64,000 bases of DNA from Lachnospiraceae bacterium (GTDB taxonomy: Bacteria; Bacillota; Clostridia; Lachnospirales; Lachnospiraceae). The position numbers were made by a program, and so were the translations under genes. The notes under the pieces were generated by a model. It made no database searches. It was not told the DNA's origin and worked only from the letters and a program-made list of their open reading frames with translations. Positions 56,701 through 64,000 of the stretch are shown piece after piece. The stretch lies in contig JAEEGQ010000105.1 of the NCBI GenBank assembly GCA_016280395.1, positions 29,962 through 93,961 of the forward strand, read 5' to 3'. Position 1 is the stretch's first letter. Every line of letters begins with the position of its first letter.

Positions 56701-57247
56701 AAACGCAGCTTCAACGGAAAACGGCGCACCCAAAGAAAAAACGGGCAACGGCCGCAAAGATGCAGCAATCATCGGAACAATGGTCCATCGTGTCATGGAA
56801 GTCCTGGTATCTTCCGGAAACAGAGCCGAAGCTCATGCACTTGTAAATGACACGGTTGCTGAATTTGGATATCCTTGTCCGGAAAAAAGTGAAGAGTATA
56901 AAACAATGCTCCGTGATGTTATAAAGATCATGCAAAACGGCGGTCACCCCCAGACCAACGGCCTTCCGCAGGACATCCTTCATGAACTCCTTTCGGCTGA
57001 CGAAGCCTACTGCGAGGTTCCGTTCTGCTACAAGGAACACGGCGAAGCCGGAGATATCATCTGGAACGGCGTTATGGACGTTATTTACCGCAAAGACGGC
57101 CTGTGGCACATTGTGGACTATAAGACCAATGCGGAAGGCACTGACCTTGACAGAAAATACAAGGGCCAGCTGGATGCGTATATTAAAGCATTTAAGGCCA
57201 CTACAGGGCAGGATGCGGACGCAAAGACGTATCATATCGACATCTGA
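53756..57247 (+). CDS. addA: AddA-like UvrD-family helicase-nuclease
   Basis: 1163 residues, superfamily 1A helicase for double-strand-break end processing. Walker A GAGSGKTT at 30-37, motif Ia ITFTKAAAGEFYDRF, Walker B FLIDEFQDTNP (D396, E397), motif III GDPKQSIYRFRNADV, motif V/VI region VHLANLHKVKGLEAPVVIL and LLYVAATRAKNALLV. The C-terminal nuclease has H in VHRVMEVL, D1108 in GVMDVIY and D1121/K1123 in IVDYKTN. Translationally coupled to the AddB-like gene. A low-complexity Lys/Thr/Glu linker lies at about 950-1000. It probably acts in RecBCD-like repair, though a defence role cannot be excluded. Confidence 0.85.
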   Translation: MSISELMKQDTDSRESIVLDTSTNFFVEAGAGSGKTTMLVRRMVAMVEAGIDVSKICAITFTKAAAGEFYDRFQKMLAERSTAPSKENFERKPGELSNPTDVTRKRCLDALQNIDLCFMGTIDSFCNMVLSEHPAEAGVPSDAKVISDDDIENILIREYSNILKGEYGPELRQEGHVFDTLNGTDAIKAFVTGVTKIMDIRHTDIVLPECEKSLDDVINGEKALLLETLNVIGKSPDARPTKEDQSCKKAWDNIEEYVEELNGDWEDKLSNIRYSIRDVKPLRVTCEWWANNSGRPGIHEELIEAHETKAGKITYYCLSSKWFDELMDKINTYKSSRCIAFLCSATRIIADNCRKTGNLTFFDYLLYLRDMLKKDAEGDGKLIKHIYDRHSYFLIDEFQDTNPMQAEVFFYLTAKKPVMDWRKCIPKPGSLFIVGDPKQSIYRFRNADVASFLKVKGLFIGDVGRVLYLTRNFRSTYKLRERFNSTFSAMLPVETPEQSKFEPIPLEDKPTNDSAFSGVYYYDACVDSKAPAELQDANVVAKMIGQLVGNPQYLIPRKKGEDVVKEMLTYSDFMLITPYKPELSGFMKAFYEAGIPFYVEGQTLFADCPALVEIVKIFDAVANPGNKHYLFKALTGKVFGLHRSRIAKCCQMTSEIAKDADSPKQVRFNLSIYANNEVFSAENGFEDAETLRNALSELKDLAFEGSKMSPAALFYKIMNELPVFSKTGADNLEYVWFALELLRSAELDGGVTSLRDGAAFLNDLVNSDSNIERCISLKSENNRVHLANLHKVKGLEAPVVILAWPKKTDHEPERRTVYNEQEPKSWIFRISRPREKGNYNSTPFFVTNSFEDEKQKESINNIAENNRLLYVAATRAKNALLVCRRLKADGSLEDGNPWKPFVDAAEDDFANLPAGTPEAPVARECAEIEKVYENPVKYREGKLTGEASKASFKIALPSKTKIKAKSAEEEHEEDLQHGTTTENAASTENGAPKEKTGNGRKDAAIIGTMVHRVMEVLVSSGNRAEAHALVNDTVAEFGYPCPEKSEEYKTMLRDVIKIMQNGGHPQTNGLPQDILHELLSADEAYCEVPFCYKEHGEAGDIIWNGVMDVIYRKDGLWHIVDYKTNAEGTDLDRKYKGQLDAYIKAFKATTGQDADAKTYHIDI

Positions 57248-57365
57248 AACGGTGTACAACAACAAGCTCAAAACAGTCATTTATCCGCAGGCCCGATCCC
57301 ATTCGGCTTTTCGAGCTGAAAACCGGCATTCAGAAAAACAAAATACAGTGTTTCGATAAAAACAA

Positions 57366-57419
57366 TTTACAAATGCTTTTCAGTATGTTAAAATAATATC
57401 ATACAGAAAGGCATTTGTA
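57366..57419 (+). promoter_or_regulatory. adhE promoter flanked by a 9-bp inverted repeat
   Basis: TTTACA (57366-57371), 17-nt spacer, TAAAAT (57389-57394). TACAAATGC (57368-57376) and GCATTTGTA (57411-57419) are perfect arms 34 nt apart, one overlapping the -35 and one downstream of the start site. No Rex-type TTGTTAA...TTAACAA site is visible. Confidence 0.6.
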
Positions 57420-57486
57420 TTTTTATACAGTACCGCTGAGACATCTGAAAATACGGAAAAATGAGAAAATACGGAGGTTGATCAGC

Positions 57487-60120
57487 ATGGAAAGAAGAGT
57501 AGTAGACAGCGTTGAAGTCTTGGAAAAGACGCTTGCAAGGGTAAGAAAAGCCCAAAAGAAGTTTTCCGGCTTTACGCAGGAGCAGGTAGACAAGATCTTC
57601 AAGGCTGCCGCCATTGCCGCAAACATGGCCCGCATCCCGCTTGCAAAGATGGCGGTCGAAGAAACGGGCATGGGCGTTGTTGAAGACAAGGTGATCAAGA
57701 ACAATTATGCAGCCGAGTACATCTACAATGCATATAAAAACACTAAGACATGCGGAGTGATAGAGGAGGATACGGCATTCGGCATAAAGAAGATAGCGGA
57801 GCCCATAGGCGTTATCGCCGCCGTTATACCTACAACAAATCCCACATCTACCGCAATATTCAAGACGCTTATCGCTCTGAAGACCAGGAACGCGATAATC
57901 ATCTCACCGCACCCGAGGGCAAAAAAGTCCACAATTGCTGCGGCAAAGATCGTTCTTGACGCAGCTGTTAAGGCAGGCGCGCCCGAGGGTATAATCGAAT
58001 GGATCGATGAACCGAGCCTTGAAATGACAAACCTTGTCATGAAAGAATCCGACATAATCCTTGCAACAGGCGGGCCGGGCATGGTTAAAGCGGCATACTC
58101 GAGCGGAAAGCCCGCGCTCGGCGTGGGAGCCGGCAATACGCCTGCGATAATAGATGAGAGCGCCGATATAATACTTGCGGTGAACTCCATAATCCATTCA
58201 AAGACGTTCGATAACGGCATGATCTGCGCTTCCGAGCAATCTGTGATCGTGCATAAGAATGTTTATGATGCCGTAAAAGATGAATTTACCCGCAGAGGCT
58301 GTTATTTCCTTAAAGACGGGGAGATCGACAAGGTCAGGGATACGATACTCATAAACGGTGCGCTGAATGCAAAGATCGTTGGCCAGACAGCGGTTAAGAT
58401 CGCGGAGCTTGCGGGCGTTAAGGCTCCGGAAGGAACAAAGATCCTTATCGGCGAAGTCCAGAGCGTGGATCTGTCCGAGGAGTTCGCGCACGAGAAGCTT
58501 TCTCCCGTACTTGCGATGTATAAGGCAGAGAACATCAAAGATGCCTTTGATAAGGCCGAACATCTTATTGCAGACGGCGGATACGGCCATACATCTTCGA
58601 TCTATCTCAATACCGTGACGGAACAGAAGAAGCTTGATGAATTCGCGGCACGCATGAAAACATGCCGCATCCTTGTGAATACGCCTTCTTCCCAGGGCGG
58701 CATCGGAGACCTGTATAACTTCAAGCTTGCTCCTTCACTGACGCTCGGGTGCGGTTCATGGGGCGGAAACAGCGTTTCCGAGAATGTAGGTGTAAAGCAC
58801 CTGCTGAATATCAAAACAGTTGCCGAAAGAAGGGAAAATATGCTGTGGTTCAGAACACCTGAAAAGATCTATATAAAGAAAGGCTGCCTGCCGACAGCAC
58901 TGGATGAGTTAAAAAGCGTTATGGGCAAAAAGAGGGCGTTTATCGTAACGGACAGCTTTTTGTACAACAACGGGTACACAAGGTCGATAGAGACCAAGCT
59001 TGATGAGATGGGTATCGTGCATGACTGCTTCTTTGATGTCGAGCCGGATCCGACACTTGCCTGCGCAAAGGCAGGAGCGGAGCAGATGAGGTCGTTCAAG
59101 CCGGACTGCATAATCGCTCTTGGCGGCGGCTCCGCAATGGATGCCGGAAAGATCATGTGGGTGCTCTATGAACATCCCGAAGCAGATTTCAGTGACATGG
59201 CCATGAGATTCATAGATATCCGCAAGCGTGTGTACACCTTCCCGAAGATGGGAGAAAAGGCTTACTTTATAGCAATCCCCACTTCCGCGGGCACGGGCTC
59301 CGAGGTTACGCCTTTTGCCGTTATCACCGACGAGCAGACAGGCATTAAGTACCCTCTTGCAGATTACGAACTCCTTCCCGATATGGCAATAATCGACATC
59401 GATTACCATATGTCGGCTCCGAAGGGACTTACTGCAGCATCCGGCATCGATGCGGTTTCACATGCCCTTGAAGCCATTGCGTCCGTTATGGCGACAGATT
59501 ACACCGACGGCCTTGCGATAAGGGCTTTGCAGATCATATTCGAATACCTTCCCCGCGCTTACGACAACGGCGGGAACGACGCCCTTGCCCGTGAGAAGAT
59601 GGCAAACGCGGCTACAATGGCAGGTATGGCTTTTGCAAACGCTTTCCTTGGCGTATGCCATTCAATGGCACATAAGCTCGGCGCGTTCCATCACATCGCG
59701 CATGGTGTGGCAAACGCTCTTATGCTTGAAGAAGTGCTGAGATTCAATGCGGCCGAAGCACCTGTAAAGATGGGAACGTTCAGCCAGTACGACCATCCGC
59801 ATACTCTTGAAAGATACGCAATGGTTGCGGACGAGCTGAAGCTTGGCGGAAAGACAGACGAAGAGAAGCTTGAGAGACTTATAAAGGCTGTTAATGAACT
59901 TAAGGCAAAGGTAGGGATAAAGCCTGCGATAAGGGATTATGTGCCGGATGAGAAGGATTTCCTTGACCGTCTTGACGAAATGACAGAACAGGCCTTTGAT
60001 GATCAGTGCACGGGTGCAAATCCCCGTTACCCGCTCATGAGCGAGATAAAGCAGATGTATCTTAATGCTTATTACGGGAAGACGGGCCGCAAGGCAAAAA
60101 GCGGTCTTAAGAAAGATTAA
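57487..60120 (+). CDS. adhE: Bifunctional acetaldehyde-CoA/alcohol dehydrogenase
   Basis: 877 residues. Reduces acetyl-CoA to acetaldehyde and then ethanol, regenerating NAD in fermentation. The N-terminal CoA-acylating aldehyde dehydrogenase has catalytic C247 in NGMICASEQSV and GVGAGNTPAIID. The C-terminal iron alcohol dehydrogenase (from about 460) has GGGSAMDAGKIMW and the metal histidines in GVCHSMAHKLGAFHHIAHG. ATG 57487 follows GGAGG by 9 nt; a longer open frame lacks a ribosome site. AdhE enzymes usually form filaments (spirosomes). Confidence 0.97.
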   Translation: MERRVVDSVEVLEKTLARVRKAQKKFSGFTQEQVDKIFKAAAIAANMARIPLAKMAVEETGMGVVEDKVIKNNYAAEYIYNAYKNTKTCGVIEEDTAFGIKKIAEPIGVIAAVIPTTNPTSTAIFKTLIALKTRNAIIISPHPRAKKSTIAAAKIVLDAAVKAGAPEGIIEWIDEPSLEMTNLVMKESDIILATGGPGMVKAAYSSGKPALGVGAGNTPAIIDESADIILAVNSIIHSKTFDNGMICASEQSVIVHKNVYDAVKDEFTRRGCYFLKDGEIDKVRDTILINGALNAKIVGQTAVKIAELAGVKAPEGTKILIGEVQSVDLSEEFAHEKLSPVLAMYKAENIKDAFDKAEHLIADGGYGHTSSIYLNTVTEQKKLDEFAARMKTCRILVNTPSSQGGIGDLYNFKLAPSLTLGCGSWGGNSVSENVGVKHLLNIKTVAERRENMLWFRTPEKIYIKKGCLPTALDELKSVMGKKRAFIVTDSFLYNNGYTRSIETKLDEMGIVHDCFFDVEPDPTLACAKAGAEQMRSFKPDCIIALGGGSAMDAGKIMWVLYEHPEADFSDMAMRFIDIRKRVYTFPKMGEKAYFIAIPTSAGTGSEVTPFAVITDEQTGIKYPLADYELLPDMAIIDIDYHMSAPKGLTAASGIDAVSHALEAIASVMATDYTDGLAIRALQIIFEYLPRAYDNGGNDALAREKMANAATMAGMAFANAFLGVCHSMAHKLGAFHHIAHGVANALMLEEVLRFNAAEAPVKMGTFSQYDHPHTLERYAMVADELKLGGKTDEEKLERLIKAVNELKAKVGIKPAIRDYVPDEKDFLDRLDEMTEQAFDDQCTGANPRYPLMSEIKQMYLNAYYGKTGRKAKSGLKKD

Positions 60121-60134
60121 GGAGGAAACCTGAG

Positions 60135-60884
60135 ATGAAGCTTGATCAGATAATCGCAGTAAGAAAAAACAAAACCATATATCGTGACGGAGACAGGGTT
60201 TACAAGGTTTTCGACAAATCCTATTCAAAGGCGGACGTTTTAAATGAGGCGCTGAACCAGGCGAGGGTCGAGGAGACGGGCCTGAACATTCCAAAGGTGC
60301 TCGAGGTTACCGTGATCGACGGGATGTGGACCATCGTATCGGAGTATATAAGCGGAAAAACGCTGTCTGCACTTATGGAGGAGAATCCCGAAAAGAAAGA
60401 CGAATATCTTGAACTGTTTGTGGACCTGCAGCTAACCATGCATTCGAAGACCTGCAGGGGCTTAAACAAGCTTATGGACAAGATGAACAGGAAGATAAGC
60501 GAGACGGGGCTTTCGGCAACCACGAGATACGACCTGCATACAAGGCTCGATGCGATGCCGAAGCATAACAAGGTGTGCCACGGTGATTTTAATCCGTCGA
60601 ATATCATAATCAGGGAGGACGGAACGCCGTTTATCCTTGACTGGTCCCATGCGACCCAGGGCAACGCATCTGCCGATGCCGCAAGGACCTACCTGCTTTT
60701 CTGGCTTGAAGGCGATGTAAACGCAGCAAAGAAATATCTGAACCTTTTCTGTGAAAAGAGCGATACCGCAAAACAGTATGTGCAGAAGTGGATGCCTATC
60801 GTTGCCGCATCGCAGATGGTCAAAGGAAACGAGAATGAGCGCGAATTCCTGCAGTCGTGGATCGACGTTGTGGATTACGAGTGA
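60135..60884 (+). CDS. Aminoglycoside/choline-kinase-like phosphotransferase
   Basis: 249 residues of the APH/choline kinase superfamily. The catalytic loop is VCHGDFNPSNIIIRE and the metal site FILDWSHATQGN. N-terminal KNKTIYRDGDRVYKVFD contains the ATP-binding Lys. The form resembles the TIGR02172-type phosphotransferases found in Clostridia and Fibrobacter; the substrate is not known. AAGGAGG 9 nt before ATG, 14 nt after adhE, so the two are probably co-transcribed. Confidence 0.85.
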   Translation: MKLDQIIAVRKNKTIYRDGDRVYKVFDKSYSKADVLNEALNQARVEETGLNIPKVLEVTVIDGMWTIVSEYISGKTLSALMEENPEKKDEYLELFVDLQLTMHSKTCRGLNKLMDKMNRKISETGLSATTRYDLHTRLDAMPKHNKVCHGDFNPSNIIIREDGTPFILDWSHATQGNASADAARTYLLFWLEGDVNAAKKYLNLFCEKSDTAKQYVQKWMPIVAASQMVKGNENEREFLQSWIDVVDYE

Positions 60885-60981
60885 AAAGCGCGCGTAAATG
60901 CCGGGATAAACGGAAGTAGCGGTTTGGAGAAAAATAGGCAAAAATAATACCGGAAAAGAGGTCCGGAACCGAAAAAATTGC

Positions 60982-61009
60982 TTGAAAACATCATACTTTG
61001 TGATATAAT
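60982..61009 (+). promoter_or_regulatory. ppdK promoter
   Basis: TTGAAA (60982-60987), 16-nt spacer, TATAAT (61004-61009). The leader is about 90 nt. Confidence 0.7.
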
Positions 61010-61105
61010 ATTTTTGCGGCTCACAGAAGACGTTATTTTTGTGTTCCCAAAATACAATTTTTGACGTTTTTCACAAGTGGGCAAATTATTCCGGGAGGAA
61101 AGAAA

Positions 61106-63733
61106 ATGGCAAAAAAATGGGTCTATTTATTCAAAGAAGGCAATGCGGACATGCGTAACCTTCTTGGCGGTAAGGGTGCAAACCTTGCAGAGATGACCAA
61201 CATCGGTCTCCCCGTACCGCAGGGCTTTACCATCACAACAGAAGCCTGCACTCAGTATTATGAGGACGGCAAGCAGATCAACGACGAAATCCAGGGTCAG
61301 ATCGACGAGTACATCTTAAAGATGGAGGAAATGACCGGAAAGAAGTTTGGCGACAGGGAGAATCCCCTTCTTGTTTCCGTACGTTCCGGCGCCCGTGCGT
61401 CTATGCCCGGTATGATGGATACAATTCTTAACCTTGGTCTTAACGAGGACGTAGTTAACGTTCTTGCCGAAAAATCCAACAACCCCCGCTGGGCATGGGA
61501 CTGCTACCGCAGATTCATCCAGATGTTCTCCGACGTTGTTATGGAAGTCGGAAAGAAGTATTTCGAAGAGCTCATCGATGCTCTTAAATTACGCAAGGGT
61601 GTTACACAGGACGTAGAGCTTAACGCTGACGATCTTAAAGAGCTTGCATACCAGTTCAAGGCTGAGTACAAGAGCAAGATCGGAGCTGATTTCCCCGACG
61701 ATCCCAAGATCCAGCTCGCAGAAGCCATCAAGGCCGTATTCCGTTCATGGGATAACCCCAGAGCAAACGTTTACCGCCGCGACAACGACATCCCTTATTC
61801 ATGGGGCACAGCCGTTAACGTACAGATGATGGCATTCGGCAACATGGGCGATGATTGCGGTACAGGCGTTGCATTCACACGTAACCCCGCTACCGGCGAA
61901 AAGGGTCTCTTCGGCGAATTCCTTACAAACGCACAGGGCGAGGACGTTGTTGCAGGTGTTCGTACCCCTATGAAGATAAGCGAAATGGAAGAGAAGTTCC
62001 CCGAAGCTTTTGCGCAGTTCAAGGATGTATGCAAGATCCTCGAGGATCATTACCGCGACATGCAGGATATGGAGTTCACCGTTGAGCACGGCAAACTTTA
62101 CATGCTGCAGACACGTAACGGTAAGAGAACCGCACAGGCAGCCCTTAAGATCGCATGTGACCTTGTTGATGAAGGCATGCGCACCGAGAAGGAAGCCGTT
62201 GCGATGATCGACCCCAGAAACCTTGACACACTCCTTCATCCTCAGTTCGATAAGGACGCAGTTGCACGCGCACGCGTTATGGGCAAGGCCCTTGGTGCCG
62301 CTCCCGGCGCTGCTTGCGGTAAGATCGTATTCACCGCTGAAGATGCAAAGAGCTGGGCTGCAAGGGGCGAGAAAGTCGTTCTTGTACGTCTCGAGACCTC
62401 TCCTGAGGACATCGAAGGCATGAAGGCCGCACAGGGTATCCTTACCGTCCGCGGCGGTATGACTTCACACGCTGCCGTTGTTGCACGTGGTATGGGAAGC
62501 TGCTGCGTATCCGGCTGCTCCGACATAAAGATGAACGAAGCCGAGAAGACATTCGAGCTTAACGGCAAGACATATACAGAAGGCGATATGATCTCCTTCG
62601 ACGGTACAACAGGTTACATCTACGACGGCGCTATCCGCACCGTTGATGCCACCATCGCCGGTGAATTCGGCCGCATCATGGCTTGGGCAGACAAGTACAG
62701 AACTCTGAAGGTTCGCACCAATGCTGATACTCCCGCTGACGCTAAGAAGGCTCGTGAGCTGGGCGCTGAGGGTATCGGTCTGTGCCGTACCGAGCATATG
62801 TTCTTTGAGGCTGACAGAATCGCCGCGTTCCGCGAAATGATCTGCGCCGACACGCTGGAAGAAAGAGAAGCCGCGCTCGACAAGATCCTTCCCTATCAGC
62901 AGGGCGACTTCGAGAAGCTGTATGAGGCTCTCGAGGGCAACCCCGTAACCATCCGCTTCCTGGATCCGCCTCTGCATGAGTTCGTACCCACAGAGGAGGC
63001 TGACATCGAGGCTCTGGCTAAGGCTCAGGGCAAGACAGTTGCCGAGATCAAGACTCTCATCGACTCTCTGCATGAGTTCAACCCGATGATGGGTCACCGC
63101 GGCTGCCGTCTGGCTGTCACATATCCCGAGATCGCAAAGATGCAGACCAAGGCTGTTATCCGCGCTGCTATCAACGTTAAGAAGGCTCATCCCGACTGGA
63201 CTCTCGTACCCGAGATCATGATCCCGCTCGTAGGCGATATCAAGGAGCTCAAGTACGTTAAGAAGTTCGTTGTTGAGACCGCTGACGCTGAGGTCGCCGC
63301 TGCAGGCGTAGAGCTCGAGTATGAGGTAGGTACAATGATCGAGATCCCCAGAGCTGCTCTGACAGCTGACGAGATCGCTACAGAGGCTGACTTCTTCTGC
63401 TTCGGTACCAACGACCTTACTCAGATGACCTTCGGCTTCAGCCGTGATGACGCAGGTAAGTTCCTTGACGCTTACTATGACGCTAAGATCTTTGAGAACG
63501 ATCCGTTCGCTAAGCTCGATCAGACAGGCGTAGGCAAGCTGATGGATATGGCTATCAAGCTCGGCAAGCCCGTAAATCCCGCTCTCCATATCGGTATCTG
63601 CGGCGAGCACGGCGGTGATCCCACATCCGTTGAGTTCTGCCACAAGATCGGTCTGGACTATGTATCCTGCTCACCCTTCCGTGTTCCGATCGCTCGTCTG
63701 GCTGCTGCTCAGGCTGCTATCAGCAACAAGTAA
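61106..63733 (+). CDS. ppdK: Pyruvate phosphate dikinase
   Basis: 875 residues. Interconverts PEP, AMP and PPi with pyruvate, ATP and Pi. The N-terminal ATP-grasp part begins KKWVYLFKEGNADMRNLLGGKGANLAEM. The swivelling domain carries H455 in GGMTSHAAVVARGMG. The C-terminal PEP barrel (from about 531) ends with C832 in GICGEHGGDP. ATG 61106 has GGAGG 7 nt upstream. Codon use shifts sharply at about 62690-62720: upstream Leu is mainly CTT, downstream mainly CTG/CTC, and Ala shifts to GCT. The change falls at the barrel-domain boundary, so the gene looks mosaic. Confidence 0.97.
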   Translation: MAKKWVYLFKEGNADMRNLLGGKGANLAEMTNIGLPVPQGFTITTEACTQYYEDGKQINDEIQGQIDEYILKMEEMTGKKFGDRENPLLVSVRSGARASMPGMMDTILNLGLNEDVVNVLAEKSNNPRWAWDCYRRFIQMFSDVVMEVGKKYFEELIDALKLRKGVTQDVELNADDLKELAYQFKAEYKSKIGADFPDDPKIQLAEAIKAVFRSWDNPRANVYRRDNDIPYSWGTAVNVQMMAFGNMGDDCGTGVAFTRNPATGEKGLFGEFLTNAQGEDVVAGVRTPMKISEMEEKFPEAFAQFKDVCKILEDHYRDMQDMEFTVEHGKLYMLQTRNGKRTAQAALKIACDLVDEGMRTEKEAVAMIDPRNLDTLLHPQFDKDAVARARVMGKALGAAPGAACGKIVFTAEDAKSWAARGEKVVLVRLETSPEDIEGMKAAQGILTVRGGMTSHAAVVARGMGSCCVSGCSDIKMNEAEKTFELNGKTYTEGDMISFDGTTGYIYDGAIRTVDATIAGEFGRIMAWADKYRTLKVRTNADTPADAKKARELGAEGIGLCRTEHMFFEADRIAAFREMICADTLEEREAALDKILPYQQGDFEKLYEALEGNPVTIRFLDPPLHEFVPTEEADIEALAKAQGKTVAEIKTLIDSLHEFNPMMGHRGCRLAVTYPEIAKMQTKAVIRAAINVKKAHPDWTLVPEIMIPLVGDIKELKYVKKFVVETADAEVAAAGVELEYEVGTMIEIPRAALTADEIATEADFFCFGTNDLTQMTFGFSRDDAGKFLDAYYDAKIFENDPFAKLDQTGVGKLMDMAIKLGKPVNPALHIGICGEHGGDPTSVEFCHKIGLDYVSCSPFRVPIARLAAAQAAISNK

Positions 63734-63764
63734 GAAACAGGATCATAATAATAAACAACATCAC

Positions 63765-63796
63765 AGCGCTGTGGCTTATGTCACAGCGCTTTTTGT
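63765..63796 (+). terminator. ppdK terminator
   Basis: AGCGCTGTG (63765-63773) pairs with CACAGCGCT (63782-63790), 8-nt loop, followed by TTTTTG. Confidence 0.85.
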
Positions 63797-63840
63797 ATAT
63801 TTGATCGGGTTATGCGATAACAAAAGCCTCTTACCGTATA

Positions 63841-63998
63841 ATACTAATTTCAAATAAACCCCTTTAACATCTATTGCGTTAAATTCCGCATAGCTGCGTT
63901 GTCGATCTTGACAGGCGCCAGCCTGCCTGCGATCTCCGCCTTGCTCTGCGAAATTTTCCGCAAATATCTTGTTTAAGCGTTTTAATTGAAATTAGTAT
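63841..63998. mobile_element. MITE-like element with 13-bp terminal inverted repeats
   Basis: ATACTAATTTCAA (63841-63853) and TTGAAATTAGTAT (63986-63998) are perfect inverted ends of a 158-bp non-coding element. Inner sequences are also complementary (TTGCGTTAAATTCCGCA near the left with TGCGAAATTTTCCGCAA near the right), so the whole unit can fold into a long imperfect hairpin. No open frame of note. AT-rich flanks (TATA left, AA right) fit a TA-type target, but the right flank is cut by the window edge. Confidence 0.6.
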
Positions 63999-64000
63999 AA

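Noticed and set aside
57290..57340. Terminator after the AddA-like gene
   Set aside because: CGGCTTTTC/GAAAACCG can pair with a mismatch, but no T-run follows.
57248..57486. Rex operator before adhE
   Set aside because: No TTGTTAA-like palindrome; only the TACAAATGC inverted repeat is present.
62465..63643. 392-codon open frame antisense to ppdK
   Set aside because: Shadow of strong codon bias in ppdK; no ribosome site, and the translation has no protein-like motif.

Overview
The window is about 64 kb of chromosome from a low-to-moderate GC, Gram-positive anaerobe. It is most likely a member of the Clostridia and probably Lachnospiraceae. This is inferred from gene content: B-type dihydroorotate dehydrogenase with its PyrK electron-transfer subunit, single-chain glycyl-tRNA synthetase, pyruvate phosphate dikinase, bifunctional AdhE, a giant BadF/HgdC-type acyl-CoA dehydratase activase, CheV, and strong AGGAGG ribosome sites with frequent TTG/GTG starts. 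No rRNA, tRNA or CRISPR array was seen. No stretch longer than 300 bases lacks a gene.

Layout. 1-9.6 kb holds a cyclophilin fragment (cut by the window edge), a small membrane protein, an OmpR-type two-component pair with a Thr/Pro-repeat lipoprotein, CheV, a large zinc-ribbon membrane protein, hisHF and ung. 9.6-15.5 kb holds a gene for an 11-residue-repeat protein behind an unusual promoter, an ABC importer (binding protein, ATPase, fused double permease) and an uncharacterised 227-residue protein. 15.6-24 kb holds the 1432-residue activase on the minus strand, a PIN-PhoH ATPase and a large adenosine-deaminase-like protein. 24-39.8 kb is housekeeping: pyrKDE, galK, lepB, a SpoIID-domain protein, queA, a U32 peptidase-family protein, an M16C peptidase, era, recO and glyQS.

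39.9-57.2 kb is the most accessory-looking part. It holds a divergent stand-alone FtsZ paralogue facing an XRE regulator plus ImmA/IrrE peptidase pair across a shared palindrome-rich promoter region. It also holds a tandem GNAT, an HTH-Uma2 nuclease fusion, a flavin reductase behind a structured leader with a terminator, and a methyltransferase behind a leader peptide with a three-way attenuator. A P-loop kinase-like gene, a GNAT, small unknowns and an AddB/AddA-like nuclease-helicase pair follow. 57.4-63.8 kb holds adhE, a choline-kinase-like phosphotransferase and ppdK. The last third of ppdK has visibly different codon usage, and the window ends in a MITE-like element with 13-bp terminal inverted repeats.

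The strongest candidates for new biology are the FtsZ/XRE/ImmA module with TGCAAC operators, the leader-peptide attenuator upstream of the methyltransferase, the hairpin that separates a strong Shine-Dalgarno from its start codon at 47.85 kb, the 46.0 kb riboswitch-like leader, and the 11-bp-repeat promoter driving an 11-residue-repeat protein. All positions and motifs were read by eye. Functions rest on recognisable family motifs, not on database searches.
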